Source of the DNA: Azorinus chamasolen
Lineage: Eukaryota > Mollusca > Bivalvia > Cardiida > Solecurtidae
NCBI GenBank assembly: GCA_963576725.1
Contig: OY755252.1
Coordinates: 41,681,552-41,745,551, forward strand
DNA length: 64,000 nt
Direction: 5' to 3'
Shown here: positions 33,030 to 45,589 of the stretch, piece after piece
How the letters are laid out: every line of letters starts with the position of its first letter
How positions within the stretch are numbered: the first letter of the stretch is position 1
Program-made: the position numbers and the translations under genes
Notes under the pieces: model-generated
What the model was told of the DNA's origin: nothing
The model's database searches: none
The model's input: only the letters and a program-made list of their open reading frames with translations

Positions 33030-34466
33030 AAGGTGCTGGAATATGTCTGCAATAGCCATAACCAGATATGCTGTAGTGTCTGTCTTACCTTGAATCACAG
33101 TTCCTGTTCAAACAAGGGCTATATACCAGACATCTCTGATGGTATTGCAAGCAGTCAGGGGTACATGCGTTTGAAGACGGATTTAGACAAGCTAGTTACT
33201 TTGGTAACCGTTCGACAGAAGATGATCGACACCGACAGGAAGGACAACGAGAAACAGCATTCTAAAGCACTGGCAGACATAAAACACTTTAGAGAGAAAA
33301 TCAATACGTTTCTGGATAAACTTGAAGAAGACACCATTCGGAAAGTGTCTTCGGTTAATAAGGTGAATTCCGAGAAGATTGCAACTGTGTCAGATAAATA
33401 CAGCAACCTTCTATCGGAAGTGAACAACCTGAAATCAGACTTATTGCGAAAAGAGACTGAAGGAAAAAACAATCTTTTATATGTAACAGCGAAACTGTCT
33501 GAAGATCGTACAACTGCCATGAACAGTAGAATAAATCAGTGTAGTATAGATAAGGTGACCATCTACTCATTTCACCAGGACGAGACAATTCAGCAGATGA
33601 TGTCTACACTGTCAGCCATATGGTCATTGTCATTGAGGCAGAATGACACACCAAATACGACCCGTTACGTTCGGGAGGTCAACGTAAAGTCGAAGGACGA
33701 TGCAGAGGACTGCCATATCATTAGTATAGCTGTACTGACCGGGGACCGCGTGGTTGTTACCGACTACTGGAACATGAACGTCAAACTGATCGACATGAAG
33801 ACGAACAAGCTTACATCAAGTCTAGCTTTGTCTTCACAACCATTCGATGTTATAGACATAACACCAAATCAACTTGCCGTGGCTTTAGGAATCAAGAGAA
33901 AACTTGCGATCATCACTGTGTCAGACGTCTTAACCCTTAGTCACACTATAGATACACCTGGCGCTTATATTGTCGGGCTTTGTTATGATGGGTCAAACTT
34001 TATTACTGTATGTCACGAACCGAACAGTGTTAAAGTCATCGACATGTCCGGTAGAACTTTGAACACATTCACCACTGACAGCAATAGCAAAGAGCTGTTC
34101 GCCGAGCCTTTTCGTATCGCAATAGGCCGTGACAATGACGTTATCTACGTAACTGACAGGGAGGCTAACACGGTGACGAGTATGACTACCGGCGGTCACG
34201 TCATCTCCGTGTACACACATGACATGTTACAACATCCATACGGAGTAGCTGTAGACAGGAACGGTACCGTGTATGTGTGTAGCAAAGGTACCCACACTGT
34301 CCATCAGCTCTCCCCTACTGGAGAATTTACTCGGGTCTTACTTAGACAGGATCAGGAACTGGATTTTCCCTTAGCCATAACTTACAGTGATGAGGACGAC
34401 AGACTCTACATCAGTTGTAACAGCACCGAGAAGTGTGACTACATCAGTCTATATCAATTGGAATAA
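33030..34466 (+). pseudogene. C-terminal part of interrupted TRIM-like gene (B-box 2 remainder, coiled coil, NHL propeller)
   Basis: Open for about 478 codons with no internal stop. It keeps the B-box 2 C..H..C..C..H ligands, the coiled coil (KDNEKQHSKAL, also present in the intact copy) and the propeller with VTDREANTVTSM and QLSPTGEF-type strands. The first codons (VLEYVCNSHNQ) match VLEIFCHDHNQ of the intact gene, which fixes the junction. The stop again overlaps AATAAA. Confidence 0.85.
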
Positions 34467-34469
34467 AGG

Positions 34470-35240
34470 GTACAGATGTTTTGTGTTATGGATCGAAGTT
34501 GAAATATTCTAAAACTAATAAACTCTTTCAATCCCTACGGGATGACTTTTCCAACCAGTTTGAAACAATGTGTCGAGTAACGCAGCATATAATCTGGACG
34601 GAGACCTTTTGATACTGAGTCATTTTAAAAGGAATTGCAGAAAACTATACAGGTATAATTGAATGGTTGCAATAGAATGATAGATCTACCACGTTCTGAA
34701 ATGTTTACAATCGAATATTGAACCTTTAGCATGAAAAGAAAACTGTATGATTTTCTTTTCACTTTAGCCCTTACAGCTGTCATTATTGGAAAATGTGCAT
34801 TTGGCTGTACATTGTATATTTTATATTATTGTTGAAACATTAACAAATCATAGATATTGGAGAAAAATGTGATATTCAGAACATTATCTGATCATTAATT
34901 AGTTTTCAAATATAATATTTTTTCGCAAGCTCAAAACATGACACAGACTTTCCTCATGTGACTTTAAGTTAATTATGTTTGTTATAATTATAACTGACCT
35001 TGTAGATACACTTAACTAGCTTTGTATGTAGCGGATATGTAAGTACCACTTGAAGTGTTATATTCTGTACGAGCTTTAGTCCGATTATTCCATCTTTACC
35101 TAAAAGTAGCGACGGAAACGGCTGTGTCACATCCGTGTTCTCCACTCCACTGAGATATAGAACATTCGGACTAAATCATTATTTGCCATGTTTCATTTCA
35201 TATCTTCGTTAGTTAGACTATTCAATATATTTTAAAAAGA
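34470..35240. repeat. 3' flank of interrupted TRIM-like gene, duplicated
   Basis: 34470-34800 aligns with 54450-54900 (3' flank of the intact gene). The GTTGAAACATTAA...TTTTTTCGCAAGCTC block recurs at 1-125, 34850-34970, 38856-38985, 41785-41905 and 56085-56205. The AGTACCA.TTGA.GTGTTATATTCTGTA block recurs at 34985-35240, 39175-39375 and 41990-42230. Confidence 0.7.
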
Positions 35241-35689
35241 GAGGTAAGAAAAAATACGAGTATCAAACACATTTTACTAAATCTTAGTTGCTACCACAGT
35301 AGTAAAAGTTGATAAACAAACATAGTTACTTGACACATTTTTGAGTGAGTCTGAGAAAATCTAGTTACATTATTTATGTACATGTAGTTACATCTAGAGA
35401 TGCATTTTAAAAAGAATCGATTCATACTCCGCTATTCGCGATTTCATAGCACAAAATCGAAAATGACTATAATTTATATCACTCAGTACATTATATTATT
35501 ATTATACTGCAAAGTAAAATCCTCGATTTTGATTGGTCAATCAGCCATAAATAAAGAGTCGTGTATACCACAAAAGTCTGATGTATATACGGAGTCATCA
35601 GCAACAATGGAATTTTTCCCCCGTCGAAAGCCTCGCTTCGTTGCTACAACAACAAAATAGCCCACCGTTCACTTCGTCGATTCGATCAA

Positions 35690-36920
35690 AACCACAGGCG
35701 TTAGGCTCATGAAATATGTCTAAAATAAGTTAAAAATGACCCTAAATTGACGTTTTGTAACATTTGGAGCCGAAATATAAAGCTTAGGGCGTTTCGAGAC
35801 AAAGCTGAAATTTCGTATATTCCATATAAAAGAAAGGCAAATAACTCTCGGGCCGTCCGCTCCACGGGTGCTCCGCTTCAACTGCAATCTATTTTCGACC
35901 GGAGGGGAATTTTCCCACAAAACAAAGATTATATAGAAAGAAAAATGTTTTATCTACACGCTGGTACCAAATATCCCATACTTTGTCTCCGTTTTAGCGA
36001 GTACGGGGGGCAAATACCTTCAGAAAACCATGTTTTTTATTTAGTCGGAAACGATATAGTTGGCGACCAAGTGCTCGATTTCACTAAAATCCCTATTCGG
36101 GAGCGAATCTGACGCTCTTTTTTGGTAGGTCCTGATGTGAAATGATAAAACAAGTTCACATACCGGTGACAATGCATTCTACTGCCACAGATCCGATTAT
36201 ATCTTTTCCAACACCTCAACGCTAACAGACTCAACCATTTTGACCAGGAAGCGTCTATTCGAATTGATTTAGTTAACCGACTTGTCAATTACGTAAACAT
36301 TCATATTATGGAACCCTGGGAACCAGTATGTATTCTTCTGAGCGCTTGATACGTTAAAAATGAAAGTAGCCGTTTCTGGTCCTCGGAATTTTCCGAAAAG
36401 ATTTAATCGGATATGTGGCAATAAAATGCGATGTCACCGGTATGTAAGATTCCCTTTGAAATTATTTCATCATTTCTCATGAGTATCTACCAGAAAGAAG
36501 CGTCAGTTTTGCTCCCGAATAGGGATTTTAGTGAAATCGAGCACTTGGTCGCCAACTATATCGTTTCCGACTAAATAAAAAACATGGTTTTCTGAAGGTA
36601 TTTGACCCTCGAACTCACTAAAACGGAGACAAAGTATGGGATATTTGGTACCAGCGTGTAGATAAAACATTTTTCTTTCTATATAATCTTTGTTTTGTGG
36701 GGAAATTCCCCTTCGGCCGAAAATAATTGCAGTTGAAGCAGAGCACCCGTGGATCGGATGGCCCGAGAGTTATTTGCCTTTCTCTTATATAGAATATATA
36801 AAATTTCAGCTTTGTCTCAAAACTCCCCAAGCTTTATTTTTTCGGCTCCAAATGTTACAAAACGTCAATTTAGGGACATTTTAACTTATTTTAGACATAT
36901 TTCATGATCCTAACGCCTGC
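35690..36920. mobile_element. 1.2-kb foldback (long inverted repeat)
   Basis: Arms ~35690-36110 and ~36512-36920 are inverted repeats of about 400 bp, roughly 90% alike (TTAGTCGGAAACGATATAGT..., GGAGCCGAAATATAAAGC...). The spacer holds a second inverted pair (36135-36210 and 36385-36475, CATACCGGTGACA...). Short open frames inside (for example 35747-36112) have no recognisable domain and are treated as chance. Confidence 0.75.
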
Positions 36921-36999
36921 GATCCAAACAACCGCTCTCAAACGAAGAGTTTGGGGTGGAACTAATTTATCCAGTGAGAACGTTTTGTTATAGTTGTAT

Positions 37000-37590
37000 A
37001 ACAACATAAATTGTTCTAAATCTTTAGCAACAGAACCCCGATACATGGTGAAAGACTTATTCTGCTGGGATGCTGCAAATGTTGTCAAGGTGCTAGTGCA
37101 CGTACCGGTTAACCCCAAATCCCCCGCTTTTACAAAGACAATCCTCGCCCGATTCGATTCAGATTTTATTTATGCACATGCACAGTACAGATATCGGTAA
37201 TTGAATGGCGCCATTCCCTCAATTAAGTAACCGTTTCTCATGCTGAAAAAGTGTCTGCTTAATGCCTGATCTACTGAATGTTTTTATTAACGTCTGAATC
37301 GTTCAATCCTTTGATGACCCCTTTCTATCCACAAATGCAATAAGCAGGTGAACTAGGATCGCAGAGTGATATTCACCCTTACATTATAGTACGGCCTATA
37401 TTAACAGCACTAATTAACTGCCTCAAATATTAAACTTTGCAGTATATTAAAATCGTTATACGCCTAACGACTCGGGCAACATGAGTTTCCCCAGCAGGAA
37501 ATAAAAAGTCAGATACCCTGCCAATGATCTGTATAACTAATAATGTACTGTGTGTTATAAATCACAGAGCTACAGATAAAGATGCGTATT
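37000..37590. other. No recognisable gene
   Basis: Beyond the foldback arm. A short frame at 36994-37200 has no domain features. Confidence 0.4.
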
Positions 37591-39710
37591 CAACTACTAA
37601 AACCGTAATTTCTCCACCGAACCCAATGTTGTGACTACTCTTTAGAGTCGTCTCTTCGAGATGATTCTAACGAGTAGTCACAATATAGAGTTTGGTGGAG
37701 AAATAAGTTATTCCTAAAACATTTTTAATTTGCACATCTTATCTGGAGCTCCGTTGTGAACTATTGTGTGATGACCTTTGCAAACATTTGGATCGGAATG
37801 AGATGCCAAATAACTCTGTGTCACCTCAGTATCCAATCAGAAATGTCAAAAATGTACCTTTAGAATTGACGCACACTATATCACCCCGATGAATATTTTT
37901 TAGTTAAAAATAGTTAATTTAATTTTTACTCTGCTGTAAAGAATAAGTAATTTTCGTTATCTAAAATGCCAATGTCGAATGTTTATAATTATGTTCAATT
38001 ATATGTTCAAGTATGGTGAACATAAGAACACCTCTTAACCGGAATTCTAGTAGAGAATGATATTTAGATACTTTTGGGCAGGTGACTGCTCAATGCAATG
38101 TGAAATTGACGCAGAAAGGTCCTAGAGGAATTTTCTGCATAACTTCTACCCAGCATTGAGCTGACGCCTGTCTAAAAACCAGTATTTATACTAGATCTAA
38201 ATGTAACGTCCGGTTTAGAGGGGTTTACTGTAGTTACTTCTGAAAAGGTAGAGATGCATTGACCTGTTAATAATAATACAAATACCATATGTTAATCGAA
38301 ATGTGTATATTAATCATGTATATGATATTAATTGTGTATATTGTAATCTAATCAATGTAGGTTAATGCATGTATATCATGATGTTGTACAGTTGTTTATA
38401 ACATAACTCGTGGCTTCAGCGTGACGTAACACTATCATATATATTTTGATATTCACGGGCATATATTCACTAGTGAATAACATTATCTTTGTCAGATTAC
38501 TTTAAGAAAATTAGGAAAATATAAAGACCATATTATGAAAATTTCATAAATTAGAAATTGGCCATTTCATTTTTCCTTTTTCTGATTTGTGAAAATTTAG
38601 TTCACCGGTAAAGGGAAATTTACCATTTACTTAATTATTCTGTAAAAAAAATCTTTAACTCAGATCTGAAAATGCAGATCATGTAAATGCAATATATCAA
38701 GAGATTTATGCAGGGCGAACGTCATGCAGAAAGCTCTTAGATATGCTTTCTGTGGTGACATTCACCCTGCATTAAGCTTACCTGTCTCCAAGACCGATAT
38801 TTATACTACATTGGATGTCCGGTGTACAGAGGTTTTGCTGTATATGTTTTATTTCTGTTGAAACATTAATAAAATCAGAGATATTGAACAAGCATGTGAC
38901 ATTTACAACATTATCTGATCATTTAATTTTCAGACATGGTATTGTTTCGCAAATTAATGACATGGACTTGTCTGATATAACTTTAACTCCTTACTCCGTA
39001 AATACGCCGTTCTATGCCTTTGCAAACAGTATAGACCAAGATCAGACGGCTCTTATATGGCCAAAGATTCATGTCTCCATTTGCTAGTATAACAAATTAA
39101 TCCAATTAATATTCATGAAGTCATTATTTTTTATATTTTTATAAACGTATTCATGGAGGAAAGGGTTACGTTAATTATGTAAATGTTATAATTGTAACTG
39201 ACCTTGTAAATACATGCAACTAGTTTCTCTTTTTGTAGCGGATATGCAAGTACCATTTGACGTGTTATATTCTGTATAAGTTTTAGTCGGAATATTCCAT
39301 CCCCTTCTCTTAGATGCATACTGAACTTTCGGACTAAACCATAATTTTCCATCTTTCATTTCATATTATCTTATTCAATATATTCTAAAAAGAGAGTTGA
39401 GAATTTTTCAGATACAAAGAAGCCAATTTTTCTAACGGGGTGGACTCAGAAATTGACTTTGAGGCTGAACATCTAAGTATCAAACACATTTTACTACATC
39501 TTAGTTGTTACCATAATAGTAAAATCTGGTAAACAATCAGAGTTTTGACACATTTTTGTAAAGAATAAGTAATTTTCGTTATAAAAACTGTAAAATGTCG
39601 AATGTATATATGTTAAATTATATTATCAGAGTGTAAAGATCCTTTTACTTGGTTTAACCTCCATTGTTTGTATGCAAAAATTTACCACTAAGTTACGTAT
39701 GGTGAGCATT
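37590..39710. repeat. Duplicated TRIM-locus 3' flank (second and third partial copies)
   Basis: Contains the hairpin cassette (37590-37900), a degenerate Tc1-like MITE (38028-38232), a half MITE (38690-38840) and the GAAACATTAA block (38856-38985). No gene. Confidence 0.65.
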
Positions 39711-39912
39711 AGAAGACCTCTAGACCGGAATTCTAGTAGAGAATAATTTAGATACTTTTAGGCAGGTGGCTGCTCAATGCAGTGTGAAAGTGACACAGAA
39801 AGCTCATGGAGGAATTTGTTGCACGACTTTCACCCTGTAATGAGCTGCCGCCTGTCTCAAAGACCAGTATGTATACTAAATTTAAGGTCCGGTTTAGAGG
39901 GGGTTTACTGTA
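39709..39912. mobile_element. Tc1/mariner-like MITE
   Basis: ACCGGAATTCTAGTAGAGAA at the left, TCCGGTTTAGAGGGG at the right, and a TGCTCAATGCAGTGTGAAAG palindromic core. The left end is decayed. Confidence 0.65.
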
Positions 39913-40395
39913 GTTACTTATGATGTGTGTCAATATTCTTTGATATGTTCATAATAGCTTAATATCATATGTTAATCGAATATGTATGTTAGTTTTTCAT
40001 GCATATTATATAAATTGTGTATATTGTAATCTAATCAATGTAGGTTTGTATATGTATATCATGATTTTGTAAAACAGTGGTCTATATCATAACTGGTCAC
40101 CTGGTCGCACATACATCTTAAGTTTGTTGACAATCTTTTTACTTCCGATTGTAAAGAAAATACCTATGACTTATTGAAAAGAAACGTTGTTTTGGGATTA
40201 ATAAAATGTCTTACACAGCGTGAGTTTATATTTGTTTAGGTTACTTCGGGTAACGACCGTATTATGACAATATAGGAAACATGAAAATGGTTTATTATAT
40301 CTCCTTGGCTTTTCTGTCAGACAAAGAAACCATGTAAATGATAGGGTGACAAAATGCACCATCTCCCTGTAGGCTCTTAACGTTTTTAAACTATA

Positions 40396-40600
40396 CAGTA
40401 GAACCCTTCTAAACCGGAATTCTAGTGGACACGAATTTAGATACTTTGTGTAGGTTGCTGCTGAATCCATGGTGAAAGTAATACAGAAAGCTCCTAGAAG
40501 AGTGTTCTGCATTACTTGCATCCTGTATTAAGCTGCCACCTGTCTCTAAGCGAGATATTGATACTGAATTTAACGTCCGCTTTAGAGGTTTTTTCCTGTA
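40396..40600. mobile_element. Tc1/mariner-like MITE
   Basis: CAGTAGAACCCTTCTAAACC at the left; the right end TTAGAGGTTTTTTCCTG is imperfect. TA on both sides. Confidence 0.7.
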
Positions 40601-40669
40601 TGTGTAATAATGAAATTGCAACCGCGTTTTGTAAATATCTGAGTTCTGAACAAGTGCATTCTATGATTT

Positions 40670-40790
40670 ATTTTAGCTCACCAGAGCACAAAGTGCTCAA
40701 GGCGAGCTTTTGTGATCGCCTGATGTCCGTCGTTGTCCGTCGCCAACAATTTGAACCTTCAAATGACTGGTTTAATCTTTTAATGGCCGC
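40670..40790. repeat. Fragment of a dispersed CACCAGAGC-type repeat
   Basis: TTAGCTCACCAGAGCACAAA, GTGCTCAAGGCGAGC and GTCCGTCGTTGTCCGTCG resemble a repeat type I know as widespread in mollusc genomes; the rest is missing. Confidence 0.45.
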
Positions 40791-41784
40791 GTTGACACGA
40801 AGTGTTCAGTGTGGTCGTCTTGGATTGTTTGATGTCCGATATTCGTTTATCAGTTGAGATAGATATAACACAAATTAAATACTGCGTTAGATAACTAATT
40901 TAAGAATGCTGTACAATTGTTTGCCACTTAATTGTCAAAATGTAACACCAGGCAATATTTCTAGCTTGTTTCTAACCGTACACGAAATTATTTTGTTTCA
41001 TGACCATTCTTTGTACTGTACGCGTATTACCTATCTTACATATCGATCGTGAAAAGAATATTTATTTAGAACCGTTATCGAATTATATGGGCTCACTTGT
41101 GAACTAGTTATTGTAGTATGTTTAGCTCTACCTTTAGTTTACTTTGCATTTTAACGTCTGTAAAAATATTCAATTTTAAAATTATTTTCATGCTTTAACA
41201 ATTCACCTGCTAAAAGCGATCTGTCAATCATTTGCAAATAGCAGAGTAAATTGGCGTCTCATCAGAATCCAAACTGTTTGACAATTGGTCAATAGGGAAA
41301 CCTCCAACACTTTGGAGTTAAGCAAATACCGTTTTATATCAGTCTAAATGTCAAACAGTCTGGATCCTCATGAGACGCCGAGCTACTGCAACGGTCATAC
41401 AATCAAGTTAAAGGTACCTGAAGAGTTTGTTAGTTAAGAGTACCTAAAGAATGGGCTGTATAGAGATACGTATTTGTATATCTATGATATTTGTATCAAT
41501 TGAGTGTTGTCTGTACAGTTAAAATACACTAACGACCGATTTAATAAACCAAGATCAGCTGTCATAATCAGAAAACGAGCATTTGGCTGTACACTTAACC
41601 GAGTATAGAAGAATGTATTTACTTTTAGGCAGATGGCTGCTTAATGCAGGGCGAAAGTCGTGCAGAAAGCTCCTAGATATGCTTCCTGTGGCCACATTCA
41701 CCCTGCATTAAGCTGCTACATGTCTCCAAGGCCGATTGAATGTCCGGTGTACAGAGGTTTTGCTGTATATGTTTTATATATGAA

Positions 41785-43010
41785 ACATTAATAAAATCAG
41801 AGATATTGAACAAGCATGTGACTTTTACAAAATTATTTGATCATTTAATTTTCAGACATGGTATTTTTCGCAAGCTAATGACGTGACTTGTCTGATATAA
41901 CAAATTAACCCAATAAATATTCATGAAGTCATTATTTTTTGTATTTTTATATAGGTATTCATGAAGGAAAGGGTTAAGTAATGTAAATGCTATAAATGTA
42001 ACCGACCTTGTAAATATATGCAACTAGTTTCTATTTTTGTATCGGATATGCAAGTACCATTTGACGTGTTATATTCTGTATAAGTTTTAGTCGAAATACT
42101 CCATCTATACCTAAAAGTAGCGACAGCAACGTCTGTGTCACACCCGTGCTGTCCCCTCCTCTTAGATACAGACTGAACATTCGGACTAAATTATAATTTG
42201 CCATCTTTCATTTGATATCATCTTAAAGTTGGAAATTTCAAAATATTCACAAAGAAAGGTGAGAAATTTTCAGATACAAAGAAGCTATTTTTTTCTAACC
42301 GGGTTAACCCTGACTACATCTTAGTTGTTACCAGAAAAGTAAAATCTGGTAAACAGACAAAATTCAGACACATTTTGAGTCTGAGAAAATATTAGCAAAT
42401 TCAAGTCCAATTATATGATAGAGGTGCATTTTAAGCAGTATTAATTCCTACTCTGCTATTTGCGATTTCATTCACGTTTGTAAACAGTTTGAATCCATAT
42501 TAGACTCAGAGTAACTCGAAGTCTTACCAGGATCTAAACAGTCTGAAACTCGGTATAAAAGATTTCCAACATCTTGTTCGAATTGTAAATATTCCAAGTC
42601 CTCCCAGATCCAATTTGAATATACATTTACGGATCACATCCCTTTATGTCACAGAGCTACAGATAAAGGTGCGTACTCAAATACTGAAATTGCCATTTCT
42701 CAACCAAACCCTATGTTGTGGCCAGTCTTTAGAATCACCTCTTCTAGACGATTCTAAGGAGTGATCACAATATAGAGTTTGGTGGGAAAATAATTTATTC
42801 TTGAAAATGCTTAATTTACGCATCTTATCTGAACCTCAGCTATGAACTATTTTTTCTTGATCTTTGTAAACATTTGGATCCAGATGAGATACCAAGTATC
42901 TCTGTGTCACCTACGTATCCAAACTAATTAAACTCAGACTCCTTTTTGAAACGAAATGAAAGAAAACTACTTTTAGAATTGACGTACACAATATGTCATG
43001 GCGATGAATG
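41785..43010. repeat. Duplicated TRIM-locus 3' flank (further partial copy)
   Basis: GAAACATTAA block, TTATATTCTGTATAAG block, TTTGTAAACAGTTTGAATCC MITE relic (42475-42580) and hairpin cassette (42665-43010) in the same order as elsewhere. No gene. Confidence 0.65.
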
Positions 43011-43549
43011 CATGTTTAGTTGGAAACTAGAACTCTAAGCAAAAGGCTAACGAATACTCCCACCTGGCTACTTGTCAGAACACATATCATCAATCTGAAC
43101 ATATGTACAAACAGACACATGAAGAGATTTAAAACAATTCATGCCCCACCCCCAGTAATAAAAATGACAAGATGTTTAGCAAAAATGAAGAATAATTCAG
43201 AATTCAGAGAATTAAGACCCTTTCATAAGGTTTTATCCACACAACATATTTTTCTCACATTCTTAGTACATGTGTAATAAGTTCTGGAAGCATTGAAAGC
43301 AGTGCCATGGTCCCTAACCGGTTGAACTTTGTCACAATTTAACGAAAAGCACTTATGTGCTGCACATTCATACAAGAACCTGTATAGCATGCTTATTGAT
43401 TCAAATATATCACTTCTAACATGTAATAGTCAATCCCAGATCAATCACAAACATAGATAAAGCAACTTTTACCAAATATTGTCGAATCCAAAAAGGGAGA
43501 TAATTCTGTTAAGATTCACAGAAGTGTTATGGCTGCTGCCAATGTCATC

Positions 43550-44340
43550 CAATAAGTTCAAGCAGCTTTGTTTATTTTTGTGAAGTGTAAACTCCAAAGT
43601 TCTAAACCTAGGTACCTTTTCAGAAAAACATTAAGTTCAAGGACCATAAATCTGACAAAAGTTATTCAACCAGACCGATATTCAAACTTAAGCTGTAACT
43701 CATCTAAATTAAGCTTTATGTCTAATATAAAAGTACAAAAATGAGTCATGCAGGAAACACCACATACAGAACAAACACTCGCCCGAACAGCAACACAAGG
43801 AAACAGCAAATGTACATAGGTAGAAAAAACAACAAGAGACGCACAAAGACAAAACAAACATACAATAGGAGGAAGATGGAAGTACCGCCTTGGAACGGTC
43901 AGTGACAAAAGTCACCGGGGGTTTAAACCGGTTTATGGGCGCCCAACCTCACCCTTATTAAAGTTAATATCTCCAACCACTTCCAAAGAAAGACCGGAAA
44001 ATTGAAAATTTGACAAAAAAATAAAGTTCAAGGGCCATAACTCAGGCAAAACTTATTCAACCAGACTGAGATTAGGAATTAAGCTGTAAATCATGTAGAT
44101 TTAGCTTCATGCCAAATATAAAGTTAATATCTCTAACCACTTCCGAAAAAAGTCTGGAAATTCAAAATTTGAAGAAAACAAGTGAACTTCAAGGGAAATA
44201 ACTCTGGAAATAATTATTCAACCGGACTGAGATTAGAACATAAGCTGTTACTTATCTAGTTAGCTTTGTACTAAATATAGAGTTGACATCTCCAGTCACT
44301 TCCATAAAAAGTTGAGAAAACCGGGAAACATTGGTAGGGG
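43550..44340. repeat. ~165-bp satellite, about four monomers
   Basis: AAGTTAATATCTCCAACCAC, TTATTCAACCAGACTGAGAT and AGCTGTAA.TCAT recur about every 165 bp. The first full monomer is interrupted by the solo Naiad fragment. A (GGACGGACAGAC)n tract follows at about 44490-44520. Confidence 0.8.
43731..43959 (-). mobile_element. Solo Naiad 3'-end insertion inside a ~165-bp satellite monomer
   Basis: 229 bp identical in type to the 3'UTR of copies 3 and 4. It interrupts a monomer whose uninterrupted form (AATATAAAGTTAATATC at ~44115) shows that TAAA is duplicated at the junctions. Extreme 5' truncation. Confidence 0.8.
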
Positions 44341-44895
44341 ACTAATGGGGGAGATAACTCCTGAAGTAATGGTCCGATCATAATGGAAATATGCGGTGCA
44401 CAGGTTAATATGGTCATATGGCTATACATGAAGTTTCAACAAAATTGAAGCAAAACTGTAGAAGAAGGCCGGACAAAAGTGTGTCCACGGACGGACAGAC
44501 GGACGGACGTTCTAACGGATTGAGTGTATGTGGCTATTCTTTTGTTCAATATAGCCACACAAACTGAAAATAAGCCACATAAAGAAGATCTTTTGTTCTC
44601 ATGTAATTATCTAGTCACATAAACAGGAATTGTTAGAGCGGACAGACGTCCGTCGGACGGACAGACAGACGGGCAACCTGATTCCAGTATACCCCCAAAC
44701 TTCGTTGTGGGGGTATAATGATTCATTTTTACTCAGCTGTAAAGAATACGTATTTTTCGTTATAAAAACTGTTAAATGTCGAATGTATATATGTTAAATT
44801 ATATTATCAGAGAATAAAGATCACGGTACGTGGTTAAACCTCCATTGTTGGTATGTCTGCAACGTTTATCGCTAAGTTACTAATGGTGATCAACT

Positions 44896-45104
44896 GAACA
44901 TTAGAACATCTCTAAACCGGAATTCTAGTAGAGAATTATTTAGATACTTTTATATGCAGGTGGCTGCTCAATGTAATGTGAAAGTGACGCAGAAAGCTCA
45001 TAGAGGAACCTTCTGCGTGACCTTCACCCATCATTTAGCTGCCACCAGTCTCAAAGATCAGTATTTATACTACATTTAAAGTCCGGTTTAGAGAGGTTAT
45101 ACTG
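44896..45104. mobile_element. Tc1/mariner-like MITE
   Basis: AACATCTCTAAACCGGAATT at the left and CGGTTTAGAGAGGTTATACTG at the right, same core as the copy at 50515. Confidence 0.65.
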
Positions 45105-45589
45105 TAGTTACTTATGACGTGTGCCAATATTTAGAGATGCTTTGATATGTTAATAATAACTTAATATAATATGTTAATCGAAATATATATGTTAGTTTGT
45201 CATGTATGTTATATACATTGTGTATATTGTTACTGTCTTGCTTGTAATGATGATAGTATATATCTAAGTACATGCATGTAATATTAAGATAAAGAGCACA
45301 CTCCTTGGTCAGTAAGTTCAAAACTTTAAACTTTCTGATATGTGTAATAATATGTTTGAATTGTATTGATGCGTATGTAACTGTATATTTTGCAATTACA
45401 GAAGGTATGGTTAAACAAACATACTGTTATGATATGTTTGTATTAACGTACTGTTTAGGTATTTTTTTATTTCTCGGGGTGTAGGGTATGTTTTTCGTTC
45501 GGTAAGATTATCGTGTTTTGAATCTGATTGGTGTAGGTTTAATGCGCTTCACTCTACTGCATGTGATGTAATATCAATATGTAAATATA

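Larger units (their letters stand above)
29963..34466 (+). pseudogene. TRIM-like B-box/NHL paralogue interrupted by a Naiad element
   Basis: Close paralogue of the gene at 51080. The first 97 or so codons (29963-30252) carry B-box 1 and the first CPKH of B-box 2. The frame then meets the 3' end of an antisense Naiad element. The rest of B-box 2, the coiled coil and the propeller resume at about 33030 and stay open to the TAA at 34466. At the junctions, left AATGGTAA and right GTAAGGTGCTG give an inferred empty site AAT-GGT-AAG-GTG-CTG, matching the intact paralogue with a 4-bp GTAA duplication or overlap. Both gene parts are otherwise undamaged, so the insertion looks recent. A transcript could make an N-terminal B-box fragment or, if the insert were spliced out, a nearly normal protein; no such splice is evident. 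Confidence 0.85.

Noticed and set aside
35747..36112. 121-codon frame in the foldback arm
   Set aside because: The mirrored arm does not preserve it and no domain is visible.
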